Below are positions 47,653-57,990 of a stretch of 64,000 nt of DNA, piece by piece (position 1 is the first letter of the stretch; each line of letters starts with the position of its first letter). Source of the stretch: Bacteroidia bacterium (GTDB taxonomy: Bacteria > Bacteroidota > Bacteroidia > UKL13-3). The notes under the pieces are model-generated. The model worked only from the letters and a program-made list of their open reading frames with translations, had not been told where the DNA came from and did no database searches. Both the position numbers and the translations under genes were made by a program. Where the stretch lies: contig JACMQU010000012.1 of NCBI GenBank assembly GCA_014376805.1, forward strand, positions 1 to 64,000, in the 5' to 3' direction.

Positions 47653-48867
47653 ATGCAGACAGATTATGATGTAATTATATTAGGGCTTTCCAGGTGGGAT
47701 AATTCATTAAATTCTTCAACGTTTTGTATTGCCAAAGAGTTTGCAAAAAAACAAAGAGTATTTTACATTGACCGACCTTTTTCATTAAAAGATTATCTTC
47801 AAGAGAAACAATTTAATCCAATTTCAATAAGGCGAAATGCTATATTAACTGGAAAAAATATATATAAAGAAGTGGAAATGGATGGAATTAAATTTACATG
47901 CATAACTCCACGTATGAGCATTCCGGTTAATATTTTCGCCGACAGTCTTGTTTATGATCTGCTTTCACTTTATAATCTTCAACTTGTTTCCAAAGTTATT
48001 AAAAGAACAATCCTGGATTTTAATATTAAAAAATATGTGTACTTAAATTCTTTCTTGCCAACCTATTTTGATGTAATTCCCAAAGATACTGTGCAGCCAT
48101 TAGTTAAAATTTATCGCTCTTGCGATGATATTAGTCAGGAAAAGTACATTGCCAAACATGGAATTAGGAAAGAAATTGAAGCAGTAGAAGATGCAGACCT
48201 TGTGATAGCGAGCTCTTTTGAGTTATGCCATAAACTGGGCAAGTTTGGGAAAAAAGTTCATAGGGTTTCCAATGCCGCCGATACTAATATGTTTAATTCC
48301 ATATTTGAAGATGGAATTCAGAAGCCTGATGAATTGCTTGATGCCAAAGGAAAGATTATTATGTATACCGGCAGATTAAGTCTTTTGCGGATAGATTATG
48401 AGCTTCTTGTTAAAATTGCGGTTTCACGCCCTAATGATACCCTTGTTATTATTGGACCGTATGAAGAAAAAGATATTGCTCAATTTAAACTTGATAAATT
48501 TTCAAATGTTATTTTAACTGGTCGAAAACCTATGAATCAGTTATACAAATATTTAAAATTTGCAGACTGTACCATAATTCCCTTCTTGAATAATACACTT
48601 ACCAAAAGTATTTATCCTTTAAAAATTAATGAATACCTGGCTTGCGGTTTGCCGGTTGTTTCAACAAATTTCTCTGAAGATATTCGTAGTTTTGGTGATT
48701 TTATTGCAGTAAAAGATACGCATGATGAATTTATTCAGGCAATAGAAGAGAGAATGATTTTACATGATGGAGATACTGCAAAAAGAAATATTGCCCTGAG
48801 TTTAAAAAACACATGGGTGCAGAGAGTTGAACTTTTAAGAGATCTAATTGCTGATTTTAATAATTAA
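47653..48867 (+). CDS. Glycosyltransferase, GT-B fold (GT4-like)
   Basis: A 404-residue soluble enzyme with two Rossmann-like halves. The C-terminal half carries the donor-binding region: GKIIMYTGRLSLLRIDYELL, DTLVIIGPYE, NVILTGRKPMNQLYKYLKFADCTIIPF and the GT4-type ending LKINEYLACGLPVVSTNFSED, whose glutamate binds the sugar ring. The N-terminal half opens with DVIILGLSRWDNSLNSSTFC. It probably transfers a sugar from a nucleotide donor to a surface glycan. It is a lone gene. Confidence 0.88.
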   Translation: MQTDYDVIILGLSRWDNSLNSSTFCIAKEFAKKQRVFYIDRPFSLKDYLQEKQFNPISIRRNAILTGKNIYKEVEMDGIKFTCITPRMSIPVNIFADSLVYDLLSLYNLQLVSKVIKRTILDFNIKKYVYLNSFLPTYFDVIPKDTVQPLVKIYRSCDDISQEKYIAKHGIRKEIEAVEDADLVIASSFELCHKLGKFGKKVHRVSNAADTNMFNSIFEDGIQKPDELLDAKGKIIMYTGRLSLLRIDYELLVKIAVSRPNDTLVIIGPYEEKDIAQFKLDKFSNVILTGRKPMNQLYKYLKFADCTIIPFLNNTLTKSIYPLKINEYLACGLPVVSTNFSEDIRSFGDFIAVKDTHDEFIQAIEERMILHDGDTAKRNIALSLKNTWVQRVELLRDLIADFNN

Positions 48868-49023
48868 TTTTACAAATGATAGAGAGAAGAATATGAGGGA
48901 AGTTTAAACGTAAATTAACTGATTGATGGAAGCCAAAAACAATAAATAATCGTTGAGAAGGCTTAATAAATATGAATTTCAAAAAAAAAAGCAGATTAAA
49001 ATCGTATTATTCAAAGCTTATGT

Positions 49024-49031
49024 TATCTTTG
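49024..49031 (+). promoter_or_regulatory. -7 promoter element of the cold-shock gene
   Basis: TATCTTTG is an exact match, giving a leader of about 40 nt. The leader contains TAATTC/GAATTA, able to form a small hairpin before the start codon. Confidence 0.55.
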
Positions 49032-49072
49032 TATTATAATTCTAAATTGGAATTAAATTAAACAATTTTTTT

Positions 49073-49267
49073 ATGCCAACTGGTTCAGTAAAATTTTTCA
49101 ACGAAAGCAAAGGCTTTGGTTTTATCAAAAGTGATGACAACGGAAATGAACTTTTCGTACATGTAACAGATACTTTGGACAAAATTCAGGAGAATGACCT
49201 TGTAACTTTCGAAATTGGTGAGGGCAAAAAAGGTCCTACAGCTATTAACGTAAAGTTAAAAGATTAG
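49073..49267 (+). CDS. Cold-shock domain protein
   Basis: A 64-residue single cold-shock domain. The two RNA-binding motifs are present: KGFGFIKS (RNP1, residues 13-20) and LFVHV (RNP2, residues 28-32). Proteins of this size bind single-stranded RNA and melt structure, acting as RNA chaperones. It has its own promoter and terminator. Short length and AT-rich leader are typical for the phylum. Confidence 0.95.
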   Translation: MPTGSVKFFNESKGFGFIKSDDNGNELFVHVTDTLDKIQENDLVTFEIGEGKKGPTAINVKLKD

Positions 49268-49374
49268 TACTTCTCTCTCCAGGCTTCTTGGCGTTTGATA
49301 ATGATTTGATAATTTCTTTATTGCAAAATAAGATAAGCCCGAACATCAGGCTTACGCTAACGAACAAAAAAAAC

Positions 49375-49410
49375 AGGCTGATTCATTTAATTGAATCAGC
49401 CTTTTTTTTG
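49375..49410. terminator. Bidirectional terminator between cold-shock and PorP genes
   Basis: AGGCTGATTCA (49375-49385) pairs with TGAATCAGCCT (49392-49402) around TTTAAT. Plus strand is followed by TTTTTTT and minus strand by a T run as well, so it can end transcription from both convergent genes. Confidence 0.92.
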
Positions 49411-49430
49411 CCAGTCATTTTTTTGCCATA

Positions 49431-50510
49431 TTAAAATGGAGCTATAATTTTTACTTTATTAAAAACCGGGCAGGGCATTAATCTGGCTTTAGTTTTACAC
49501 TTTAACTGGAATGAATTGCTAATACTTCTGAACGAAGTGAAGGATGCATGCGGAATAAAAATTATACCGAGTTCGAAACAGTTTCCTCCTCCTAAAAGAT
49601 TGATCCCGCCGAAGCTCGCCTCATATCCGGAAATAATCTTTATGTTTTCTGTGGGCTGAAATGATACATTAAAAAGAATGTTCTGTGTATTTTTAAATAT
49701 CTCACCTCTATAAAAGCATGTCCTTAGTCCTGTTCCTGCTGATATTTTATCATTTAGGTACCAGTTAAAATTAAAAATTGAGATAACTGCATTATCTTGT
49801 TTATCTACCCTTATCTGTATTTCTTTCGCGTTATCTGGGATTTTGGGATTGGGTTTATAAAAGAAACCATAATGTAAGCTGATCCTAACCGGTATCTGAT
49901 AATTCGACAGAAAACCTACCTTTGTTCTGCTTGGCCCGTGATTGAAGGTTAATCCAAATGTATTTACACGTTTCCAATCCCACCATTTTATGAGACCTCC
50001 TATACTCATGTCTTTTTGACTTGAGAACTGCCTGTTGCTATTTTGATTGCCTGAACTTTGAGCAATCCCATACACCGGATCAAGCTGGTCTGAGAAAATA
50101 AACTGATTCCAGTCTATCGTTTGTGAGAAGTAAGATAACTGAAATCCGAGTGTACTATAACAAGATCTGCCCAACTCTTTTCTGATACTCATTATTCCTC
50201 CTAAATAGTTTGAATTCAGAAGTCCATCGCCCTGTGTTTCATTGCTGGCTAAAAATCCTATACCAATATTGGTATTACTTACTCCGTAATCGCTCCCAAA
50301 AGTGGTGGCATTTAATGGTCCTTTAACTGAACGGTATATATTTCTGTATTGTGAAGAAATTCGTAATTTACCCTGACCGTCATCACCCGCAAATGCAGGA
50401 TTCACCGATAGGCGGTTTGCGAAAAAATTTGAAAAAAGTGGATCCTGAGCCATGCAGTATTTGTAAGACAATAACAATGATAGAATTGAAATGTAAAGGT
50501 GTTTTCCCAT
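49431..50510 (-). CDS. PorP/SprF family type IX secretion-associated membrane protein
   Basis: A 359-residue outer-membrane beta-barrel protein with a signal peptide ending near MAQ (residue 21). The mature start DPLFSNFFANRLSVNPAFAG is the PorP/SprF hallmark. Such proteins bind cargo carrying type B C-terminal signals and anchor it at the cell surface. The gene starts one base after the stop of the giant PKD protein gene, the classic partner arrangement. The last strand ends in KVKIIAPF. Confidence 0.93.
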   Translation of the reverse strand: MGKHLYISILSLLLSYKYCMAQDPLFSNFFANRLSVNPAFAGDDGQGKLRISSQYRNIYRSVKGPLNATTFGSDYGVSNTNIGIGFLASNETQGDGLLNSNYLGGIMSIRKELGRSCYSTLGFQLSYFSQTIDWNQFIFSDQLDPVYGIAQSSGNQNSNRQFSSQKDMSIGGLIKWWDWKRVNTFGLTFNHGPSRTKVGFLSNYQIPVRISLHYGFFYKPNPKIPDNAKEIQIRVDKQDNAVISIFNFNWYLNDKISAGTGLRTCFYRGEIFKNTQNILFNVSFQPTENIKIISGYEASFGGINLLGGGNCFELGIIFIPHASFTSFRSISNSFQLKCKTKARLMPCPVFNKVKIIAPF

Positions 50511-50511
50511 A

Positions 50512-53500
50512 TTATTTTATCAGTGTTACGTTGGCACGGGTATTTTTTTTGCCCCTGTATTCCATTCCTTCCCATGTGGTGCCATCTGTAAACACTGCTT
50601 CTATAGCCCACACATAAGTACCCTGCATGCATGGATTTCCGTTCAAATCATAGCCATCCCAAGCTGTTACAGGCTCGCCATTTAGCAGGTCTGCTGTTTC
50701 CCATAATAATTCACCCCATTTATTAAATATTCTGAGGTGATAGGACTTTAATTCCTTACCAACAGGCCTAAATACTCTTACGGCATCGCTTCCATATTCA
50801 GGAGTAAAGGCATTAGGTACGAACAAACCTTTCCAGTAACCGGGTATATAGACGCTATCCACATAATAAGACTCGCATAGCATATCGGAATAAACTTTTA
50901 ACTGTACTACCTGCCATCCCGAATCGGTTTCGCCATAACGATGATATGTGGCTTCACCTCCATTTATCCAACCACTACCTAAATTCCATTGATAATATTT
51001 GCCAAGGATTGACTGACTTGTAAGTTTAACCATCCGGTATGGTTTTGCTGAATTGTCTACTTCCGCAATAAATTTCGGTTTGGGTTTTGGGTATACAGTT
51101 ATTTTATTAGTGCCTGTTAAACTATCCAAACAATTTATACCTGCATAACCTAACAACTTTACATGGAAATCGCCGTCTTTTAAATAGGTATGTACCGGTT
51201 CTTCCGCTGTAGAAGTATCTCCATCTCCAAAGTACCATAAATATTTTTTTATAAACTTACTTTTATTACTAAACTTAACTGTATGTGGTGAACAACCAGA
51301 TGACAGATCAAAGTTAAAATCAGGCAATGGCTTACTAAAAATAGTAAAGTCGTGTTCAATGGTATCAGTACAATAGTATGCGTTCTTACTTATGAGTTGT
51401 ATCCAATATTTTCCAACAACTGAATACATTTGTGAAACATGGGTTTGATTGGTTGAATTGCCATTGCTAAAGTTCCATGTATATGCTTCTGCATCAGACG
51501 AACGGTTGGTAAATTTTACGAGAGCCGGCCCGTTACAGGTATCCTGCGGAGTGTATTCAAATGCAGCTTTAGGAACAGGCCAGGTATGAAGAATTCCGAT
51601 GACAGAATCTGCACATCCATTTACCGAAGTTGCCTGAAGTTTTAAAGTGTAAGTTCCCGGCTTATCAAATTTATGATTTACCTGTTGTCCAACTGCCAGA
51701 TTACTGTCGCCAAAACTCCAGGCATAATAATAGTTTCCATCACTGCGGGCCGTTAAATTAAAGGCATGATACAGGCAATCTTTCCAGGTGTCTGTTTGTA
51801 TTGATACTACAGGTAACGGATATACTTGAACGGAGTCTGTGAGGGTAGCTGAACAATTATTTAAACCGGATATTATAGTGGCAGTAATAAATTTTTTACC
51901 TGCATCTGTATAAACATGTAATGGATTATAAAATGCTGATCCTACACCATCGCCAAATTGCCATATTATGGAGCCACTATCCAAAAGAATCGAAGAGAAT
52001 TTAAAAGGAGTATTTACGCAGTTATTTCCACTTCCTTTTTGTATAATAAAAATGGGTTTTGCGTGCACGGTTATCTTTATACAACTGGTATCATAACTGC
52101 AATTATTATTTACATATTGATAGGCAGTAAAGTTGCCGGACCGGGTATAAGTATGCACCGGGTTTTTTGCCGCCGATGTGCCATTATCTCCAAAATTCCA
52201 GCTCACATTGTTTCCCCCAATCGACTTATCTGAAAAACTTACTGTTAAATTCTGACAACCATTATTAACAGAAGTTGTTATAAAAGAATGAACGGTATTT
52301 GGTAAGATGGTAATATATTTAACTGCTGTATCTAAGCCGCATTTATTATCTGCAATTAGTGTTATTTTATAAATCACCGTTGTATCAACTGTTGTATATC
52401 TTAAAGGATTTTGCAGAGGTGAAAAAAGCGCACTGCTATCTCCGTTTCCAAAATCCCATTTTATATTTTGTGGCTTGCCTGTGGTTTGATTTTGCAAACG
52501 AATGAGAATTGGGGAGCACCCGGAATCTATATCTGTAATAAATGCCGCAGTTGGTTCTGGAAATACACTTATAGAATCTTTTTTTATAGAAGTTCCGCAA
52601 TAATTCGTGATCATTAACTGCACATAATATGTGGTATCTGTGTTTGTACTTTGGAAATAAGTGATGCGGGAAGGATTGAATGAAGTGCTTGTTTGTCCAT
52701 CCCCAAATGTCCAGGTAAGCGTAGTATTGGAGGTGTGTAAAGATTGATTAGAAAAACGCACCATTAGTGGACTGCAACCTGCTGTATCAGATTTAGTAAA
52801 GTTTACAACCGGAGGTAATTGAATGGTAAAATAAGCGGTATCAAAACTAACACCACAAGCATTCATTGCTTTCATAACTATCCTGTAATTTCCGGCCGTA
52901 TTATAAGTATGATACATGGTGGTATCTTTATCTGTTATCAAAAAACTACCATCCCCAAAATTCCAGAAATAGGCATCTGCCTGTCCGGTGGATTGGTTCG
53001 CAATTTTAACTTGTGTTGGACTTAATAGATTTGCACATATTAAAGTGTCCTCGAGTTCAATTATTGCGGATACAATTTTATTTGTATGAATAGGTTTAAC
53101 CAATGTGTCTCTGCACCCATTTGCAGAAGTAGCGATCAGTCTTATTAAATAAGTAGTGTCAGAATTTGAAGCTCCGGAAAATGTTCTGTTAAATTGGGAA
53201 ACATTATTAACCAGCGAAATGCCATTGCCAAATACCCATAAATAGGTGCCTGGATTTTTTATTTGAGTAGTATTCTGAAATTGAATATTTAAGGGTGCAC
53301 ATCCTGTATCCTTATCCGTTATAAAGGAGGCTACAGGTTTAGGGAAAGTTCTAAAAGTTTTGTTAAGGGTATCTCTGCAACTTTCCATGCTTACAGCAAT
53401 TAATCTAATAGGATAAAGAGAATCAATCATACCTTTATGTTCTGGAAATAAAATGGATGTATGTGTGTTTGTGGAATTAGTAATAGCCGGCCCCACTTTC

Positions 53501-56500
53501 GGGCTGAACCAATTATAATTATATCCAAACAATGTGGTGTTGGAAACATTTATCAAAACATTTCCACATGCACTATCGGAACCGAAATTGAAACCTGAAA
53601 TTGGCCTGGAAGGTATTCTTAATGTTTTCTGAACGCTGTCTTTGCATCCATATGCCGATCGGTTCACCAACTTTATGTTGTATATTTTAGCCATTCCAGA
53701 ACGGTTATCACTAAAACTTATCAGTGCCTGTGTATTGGTCGTATCATTATTAATAATTGCCCCGTTTTGTATTACCGACCATTTAAAAGAGATCGGATTA
53801 ACTATTGGTATTAATCCTGAATTATTAACTACAGTTAATTTTGATGGCCAGCATAAGATAGAGTCGCTTAAGTTAAAATCAGGCTTAGGCAAAGGTTTGA
53901 TCACTATGCTTTTTGAAATCGAATCAGTGCATCCATTACCCGTGGCCTGTATAATTAATTTGATTATAATTAAAGTATCATTTATACCTTGATTATAAAA
54001 GCTGTAAACAGGATTTTTATTATTAGAAACCATTAATGAATTGCCAAATTGCCAATGATAGCTGAGTCCGGCAGACGGGGTTGACGTATTATTAAAACTT
54101 ACCGTATTCCCACTACAGGCAATACTATCAACCGCTGTAAAATCAGCGCTTATGTTACTTACGGTTCTAAACAAATGTAGCAGCGTATCGGGTTTACATC
54201 CTTTGTTGTTAGAGGTGATTAGCCGATAATAAACGGTGTCATTTGGAAGGATAAGAGTATGAGCAGGGGCTATAATGCCAGTTGTTGTATTCAGTGCCAT
54301 TTGCAGACTGTTTAAAATTTGCCAGATATAGGTACTATTAGCAATCGCATATTGCTGCAGACTGATTACAGAGGAGTTGATGGTAAAAGGTGCACAGGCA
54401 GAAAAACAGACAGATGTAAAATCAGACTTAGGAAAAGGAAAAACTTTGGCCTGTGTTTGAAAAGTGTCTTTGCATCCCCATTGAGTACAAGCAATCAACC
54501 TTATATTTGTAATGCTATCTATGAAACCCGAATTGGTAAACCTTTCTGTTATGTTTTTTAAACTGTCATCGGGGAGACCTGTAATTGACCACAAGAATTT
54601 CATACTATTTAAAGATTCACCATTTTTAGGATCAGAAGTATTGATATAATTTACAGTTAGTGGTGAACAACCACTGTCTGAAGGAGTACGTGTAAATGCA
54701 GCCTGCGGTTTTGGATAAGAGCTAACTTCAAAGTTAACGGGAATTCCTGCACAGTTGGCAATACTGGTGCCTACAGGGGTTATTCTATACCTGATAACAG
54801 AGGCAATATTACCATTGTTCACAATACGTTGCAAGATATTATTGTTTCCATTTACAAAGCCACTGGCATAACCTGATAGCAGGGAAGATGTATAACTGAT
54901 ACTTGCAGTACTTATATTATAGGCAGGTATAAAACGAGCAGTATCTCCCGCACACAACCTCTGTGTAAGTATGGTGTTAGTAATAGCCGGAACCGGTTCA
55001 ATAGTTACATATATAATACTATCTGTTGAGTAACAGGTATTGCTTCTCGCTTTAATTGCATACCTGACTATTGCAGGCAGCATTGTAGTATTATATACCA
55101 CCTGATTTAAAGGCCCGTTAACAGTTGTAAACTGGCTGCTGTATCCGGTAGCGGTGCCGCTATACAAAGAAGCAGCCCAAGTATAAACGGCATTATTTAC
55201 ATTACTGCTTAAACTGATATTAGTTCCATTTCCACTACAAACAATTGCGTTGGCCGCATGCACTTTAACTACAGGATAAATGTTTACTACTACTGTTTGT
55301 GAATCACTGGTGCAGCCCGTGTATGATTGTAGGGCAATTATTTTGTAGGTTACTCTTGCAATGTTGTTGCCAGTATTGTAAATGGTTTGTTGCCATGGTG
55401 AAGCTATGCCCGTTAACTGGTTGCTGAAACCACTCACTGTTGTATCACTTGCATATGACCTCCATGTATAACTTATGCCTGATGGCATGTTAGAAGAGAC
55501 CATAATCTGAGTCGTATCACCTGAACAAAATGTAGTAGCAGAAGAAAACACATTGATTAAAGGTTTAGGTTTAATAGTGATGAGTTGCGTATCAGCTATA
55601 GATATGCCACAACCATTTGTTGCGCGTAAGATCACTGTATATGTTACTGGAACTATGCCAATGCCCGGAAATATAACTGTTGGATACCTGCTAGCATTAT
55701 TGCCTTTACTGTAGATAACGGTGCCGGGTATAATAGCCCAGTTAAAGCCTGTAAAAATCCCATAGCTGCTATCAAGCAATAGGGTATGATTGGTATTCTG
55801 ATCAAATGCTATAAGCTGCGTGTCGCAATAAATTCTGTCAGCAGGGAAGTGCACCACAGGTTTGTCTTTAATAATTATAAGGGTATCTTTAAAATAAATT
55901 CCAGCACAGTTATTGCTTATCTGTAACCTGATCCTGTATAGTCCTTTTTGTAAAAATGTAATAACAGGATGAATGCTGTTTGAATCTGTATTGGAAGTAT
56001 AAACAAAACGCGCTCCTGATAACAGCAATGCTGGTGCAGTTTGTGAAGTATCAAATATCATCCATTTATAATTAGTTACACCACAACTCTGTAATGTATT
56101 TGATGTGTTTGTAATGCCAATAGAATTTGATACACATCCATTTAAAGGAGTTTGTACAAAAGCAAATGAAGGTATGGGTGTGGGTTGAATGCAAATATTT
56201 TTCTCTACCGAATCTTCCTTGCAACGTGAGGCCGGAGGTAATGAACCCGGCTTAGAGATTTTTAATTTTACAGTATAAATTCCGGGTGTGGTAAAAGTAA
56301 CATTAATATTATTGCTTCCGTAAACACTGGTGCCACCGGGTGCCAGGGTGCCACTTATAATTAAAAAGCCGGTAGTAGGTTTTATATTCCAGTTTTTATT
56401 AAAAATAGTAACACAAATGGGACCGTTAAAATAATTGCCTGAAGAGATATTTGAAATAGTTATACTGTTATTAGAACACACTATTGAATCTGAACTAAAG

Positions 56501-57525
56501 GATATGGCAGCAATAGGTTTTTGTGCAGGCCTGACTATACCTGGACTGGTAGGGTTGGTGCCACAGGGGTTGGTTACATCGAGGTTTATTGTAAAAGAAT
56601 TTGCAGTTGGAAAGTTGCATGAAGATCGCGTGAAATGATGCGTAATAAAAGCAGGTAAAGTACTTTGTGTAAATATCTGTACGGCGGAGCTATCATTTAC
56701 ATAAAAGCGGTACCGTGTACCAGGAGTATTTTGATTTGTGTTAAAAGTATCAACCGGCCAGTTTAGTGTATAAGGGATGCAATCACTTGTACCGGCAATA
56801 GTTGAAAGGCTTCCGGCGGGTGTATTGCCATTAAAAAAATTATAACTTTTTTGTGTTGAACAGCCGGCATTAAATGCGTTAATTATTATTGTATAATGTC
56901 CCATACCGGCATAAGGATGGTTGGTTGAGCTAAATGAAGAGGCCAACACGGTATTATTGCCATCTCCCCAATTAATACTATAACCGGTGTTAACCGAAGC
57001 GGTACTGCTTGCATTAGCGATATAAAAGTTGAAAGCAGGACTTAGACGTGAAGCCCCACAATTTCTGAAGATATGTTGTGTAGGATCAAAATTAGCAGAA
57101 GAGGTGGCATTAAGGGTATCTAAAGATGCATCAGGTTTCTGTATTACCTCAATTATGAAATAACAAGTATGATTTGATAAACCATTGGCCGTTAAAAAAA
57201 CAGTATCTGTTCCGCAAGAATCAAATAAAACAGCTACTAAACGTGCTACAGATGTAATTGGAAAACCTGATTTAAAAATCCAGTTACGACTTGTTGAAGA
57301 TAACGAGGTATCAATAAAAATAAGTGATGAATTTTTGCAGATATGAATTTTTGCACCATTGGGTTGTATAATACCCTGCGCAAAGATGCGTGCCGTTTGT
57401 GCCTGTAAGTTTGCTGAGTGCAATAAAATAAATGAAAGAAGCAATAAAATGCAAATTGATAATTTATTATAGTATGGCTTTGCACAAAACAGTTTGCGAA
57501 TATTAAAAGTAAGGCGTGCTAACAT
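50512..57525 (-). CDS. Giant PKD-repeat surface protein with type B T9SS C-terminus
   Basis: A 2337-residue secreted protein. A signal peptide ends near NLQAQ (residue 43). The body is a string of PKD and PKD-like immunoglobulin folds; ten W-x-F-G/S-type cores such as YFWNFGDGSF, LTWTFGDGQT and YLWYFGDGDT are readable, plus PKD-like segments with SGY motifs in the N-terminal third. The end is the gliding/CHU domain (NAFTPEYGSDAVRVFRP, HLRIFNKWGELLWET, GTYVWAIEAVFTDG). It likely works as an adhesin or motility filament, displayed through its neighbour PorP/SprF protein. No frameshift is seen along its length. Confidence 0.93.
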   Translation of the reverse strand: MLARLTFNIRKLFCAKPYYNKLSICILLLLSFILLHSANLQAQTARIFAQGIIQPNGAKIHICKNSSLIFIDTSLSSTSRNWIFKSGFPITSVARLVAVLFDSCGTDTVFLTANGLSNHTCYFIIEVIQKPDASLDTLNATSSANFDPTQHIFRNCGASRLSPAFNFYIANASSTASVNTGYSINWGDGNNTVLASSFSSTNHPYAGMGHYTIIINAFNAGCSTQKSYNFFNGNTPAGSLSTIAGTSDCIPYTLNWPVDTFNTNQNTPGTRYRFYVNDSSAVQIFTQSTLPAFITHHFTRSSCNFPTANSFTINLDVTNPCGTNPTSPGIVRPAQKPIAAISFSSDSIVCSNNSITISNISSGNYFNGPICVTIFNKNWNIKPTTGFLIISGTLAPGGTSVYGSNNINVTFTTPGIYTVKLKISKPGSLPPASRCKEDSVEKNICIQPTPIPSFAFVQTPLNGCVSNSIGITNTSNTLQSCGVTNYKWMIFDTSQTAPALLLSGARFVYTSNTDSNSIHPVITFLQKGLYRIRLQISNNCAGIYFKDTLIIIKDKPVVHFPADRIYCDTQLIAFDQNTNHTLLLDSSYGIFTGFNWAIIPGTVIYSKGNNASRYPTVIFPGIGIVPVTYTVILRATNGCGISIADTQLITIKPKPLINVFSSATTFCSGDTTQIMVSSNMPSGISYTWRSYASDTTVSGFSNQLTGIASPWQQTIYNTGNNIARVTYKIIALQSYTGCTSDSQTVVVNIYPVVKVHAANAIVCSGNGTNISLSSNVNNAVYTWAASLYSGTATGYSSQFTTVNGPLNQVVYNTTMLPAIVRYAIKARSNTCYSTDSIIYVTIEPVPAITNTILTQRLCAGDTARFIPAYNISTASISYTSSLLSGYASGFVNGNNNILQRIVNNGNIASVIRYRITPVGTSIANCAGIPVNFEVSSYPKPQAAFTRTPSDSGCSPLTVNYINTSDPKNGESLNSMKFLWSITGLPDDSLKNITERFTNSGFIDSITNIRLIACTQWGCKDTFQTQAKVFPFPKSDFTSVCFSACAPFTINSSVISLQQYAIANSTYIWQILNSLQMALNTTTGIIAPAHTLILPNDTVYYRLITSNNKGCKPDTLLHLFRTVSNISADFTAVDSIACSGNTVSFNNTSTPSAGLSYHWQFGNSLMVSNNKNPVYSFYNQGINDTLIIIKLIIQATGNGCTDSISKSIVIKPLPKPDFNLSDSILCWPSKLTVVNNSGLIPIVNPISFKWSVIQNGAIINNDTTNTQALISFSDNRSGMAKIYNIKLVNRSAYGCKDSVQKTLRIPSRPISGFNFGSDSACGNVLINVSNTTLFGYNYNWFSPKVGPAITNSTNTHTSILFPEHKGMIDSLYPIRLIAVSMESCRDTLNKTFRTFPKPVASFITDKDTGCAPLNIQFQNTTQIKNPGTYLWVFGNGISLVNNVSQFNRTFSGASNSDTTYLIRLIATSANGCRDTLVKPIHTNKIVSAIIELEDTLICANLLSPTQVKIANQSTGQADAYFWNFGDGSFLITDKDTTMYHTYNTAGNYRIVMKAMNACGVSFDTAYFTIQLPPVVNFTKSDTAGCSPLMVRFSNQSLHTSNTTLTWTFGDGQTSTSFNPSRITYFQSTNTDTTYYVQLMITNYCGTSIKKDSISVFPEPTAAFITDIDSGCSPILIRLQNQTTGKPQNIKWDFGNGDSSALFSPLQNPLRYTTVDTTVIYKITLIADNKCGLDTAVKYITILPNTVHSFITTSVNNGCQNLTVSFSDKSIGGNNVSWNFGDNGTSAAKNPVHTYTRSGNFTAYQYVNNNCSYDTSCIKITVHAKPIFIIQKGSGNNCVNTPFKFSSILLDSGSIIWQFGDGVGSAFYNPLHVYTDAGKKFITATIISGLNNCSATLTDSVQVYPLPVVSIQTDTWKDCLYHAFNLTARSDGNYYYAWSFGDSNLAVGQQVNHKFDKPGTYTLKLQATSVNGCADSVIGILHTWPVPKAAFEYTPQDTCNGPALVKFTNRSSDAEAYTWNFSNGNSTNQTHVSQMYSVVGKYWIQLISKNAYYCTDTIEHDFTIFSKPLPDFNFDLSSGCSPHTVKFSNKSKFIKKYLWYFGDGDTSTAEEPVHTYLKDGDFHVKLLGYAGINCLDSLTGTNKITVYPKPKPKFIAEVDNSAKPYRMVKLTSQSILGKYYQWNLGSGWINGGEATYHRYGETDSGWQVVQLKVYSDMLCESYYVDSVYIPGYWKGLFVPNAFTPEYGSDAVRVFRPVGKELKSYHLRIFNKWGELLWETADLLNGEPVTAWDGYDLNGNPCMQGTYVWAIEAVFTDGTTWEGMEYRGKKNTRANVTLIK

Positions 57526-57581
57526 GTTTAAGGGTTGTTTAATTATAATAACAAAATGCTTTAATTCCTATTTTGAAGTGT

Positions 57582-57610
57582 CGAAGATATTAAACAAAGT
57601 TAAGAAGCAA
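57582..57610 (-). promoter_or_regulatory. Promoter of the giant PKD/PorP operon
   Basis: Minus-strand TTG (57610-57608) is followed after 18 bases by TATCTTCG (57589-57582), a TTCG-type -7 element like that before yicC. It gives a leader of about 55 nt. Confidence 0.45.
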
Positions 57611-57612
57611 CA

Positions 57613-57912
57613 GGGTGTAAAACGTTTGTAAATCAATAAATTACAACTGCAAAATAAATGACTAAAATTTATATTAGAACAATCCTGTAAACTATTGATA
57701 AATAAGGTGTTGACAACGATCATGTAAATAGAATCAACACATATTTTCTCTTCAAATTTTATCTTACTTATAGGATAAAATTGTAATGCCTGTGGAATTA
57801 TAATAAGCGAGTTTGTTATGATTTATTTCACACTTTAAATTTGAATGCAAGAGATTGTTTTTTATCTAAAAAATTGGTTCTATAATATGCATGCTATTAT
57901 ACTGTTGATTAA
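57613..57912. other. Intergenic region between divergent operons
   Basis: About 300 AT-rich bases with no supported gene; it separates the giant adhesin operon from the signalling operon and carries their promoters at its two ends. Confidence 0.5.
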
Positions 57913-57913
57913 A

Positions 57914-57929
57914 TACCTATGTGTAGGTA
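57914..57929. promoter_or_regulatory. Candidate NarL-type 7-2-7 operator
   Basis: TACCTAT (57914-57920), two bases, then GTAGGTA (57923-57929), the inverse complement of TACCTAC. Both heptamers fit the NarL/LuxR-type consensus TACYYMT (second with one mismatch) in the 7-2-7 spacing. The centre is about 42 bases before the predicted start from the nearby -7 element AATCTTTG (57953-57960). Confidence 0.4.
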
Positions 57930-57990
57930 TGGTTTTATGAATTGATTAGTTTAATCTTTGTGATATTATAAACCCTAAACCCAACTTCTT

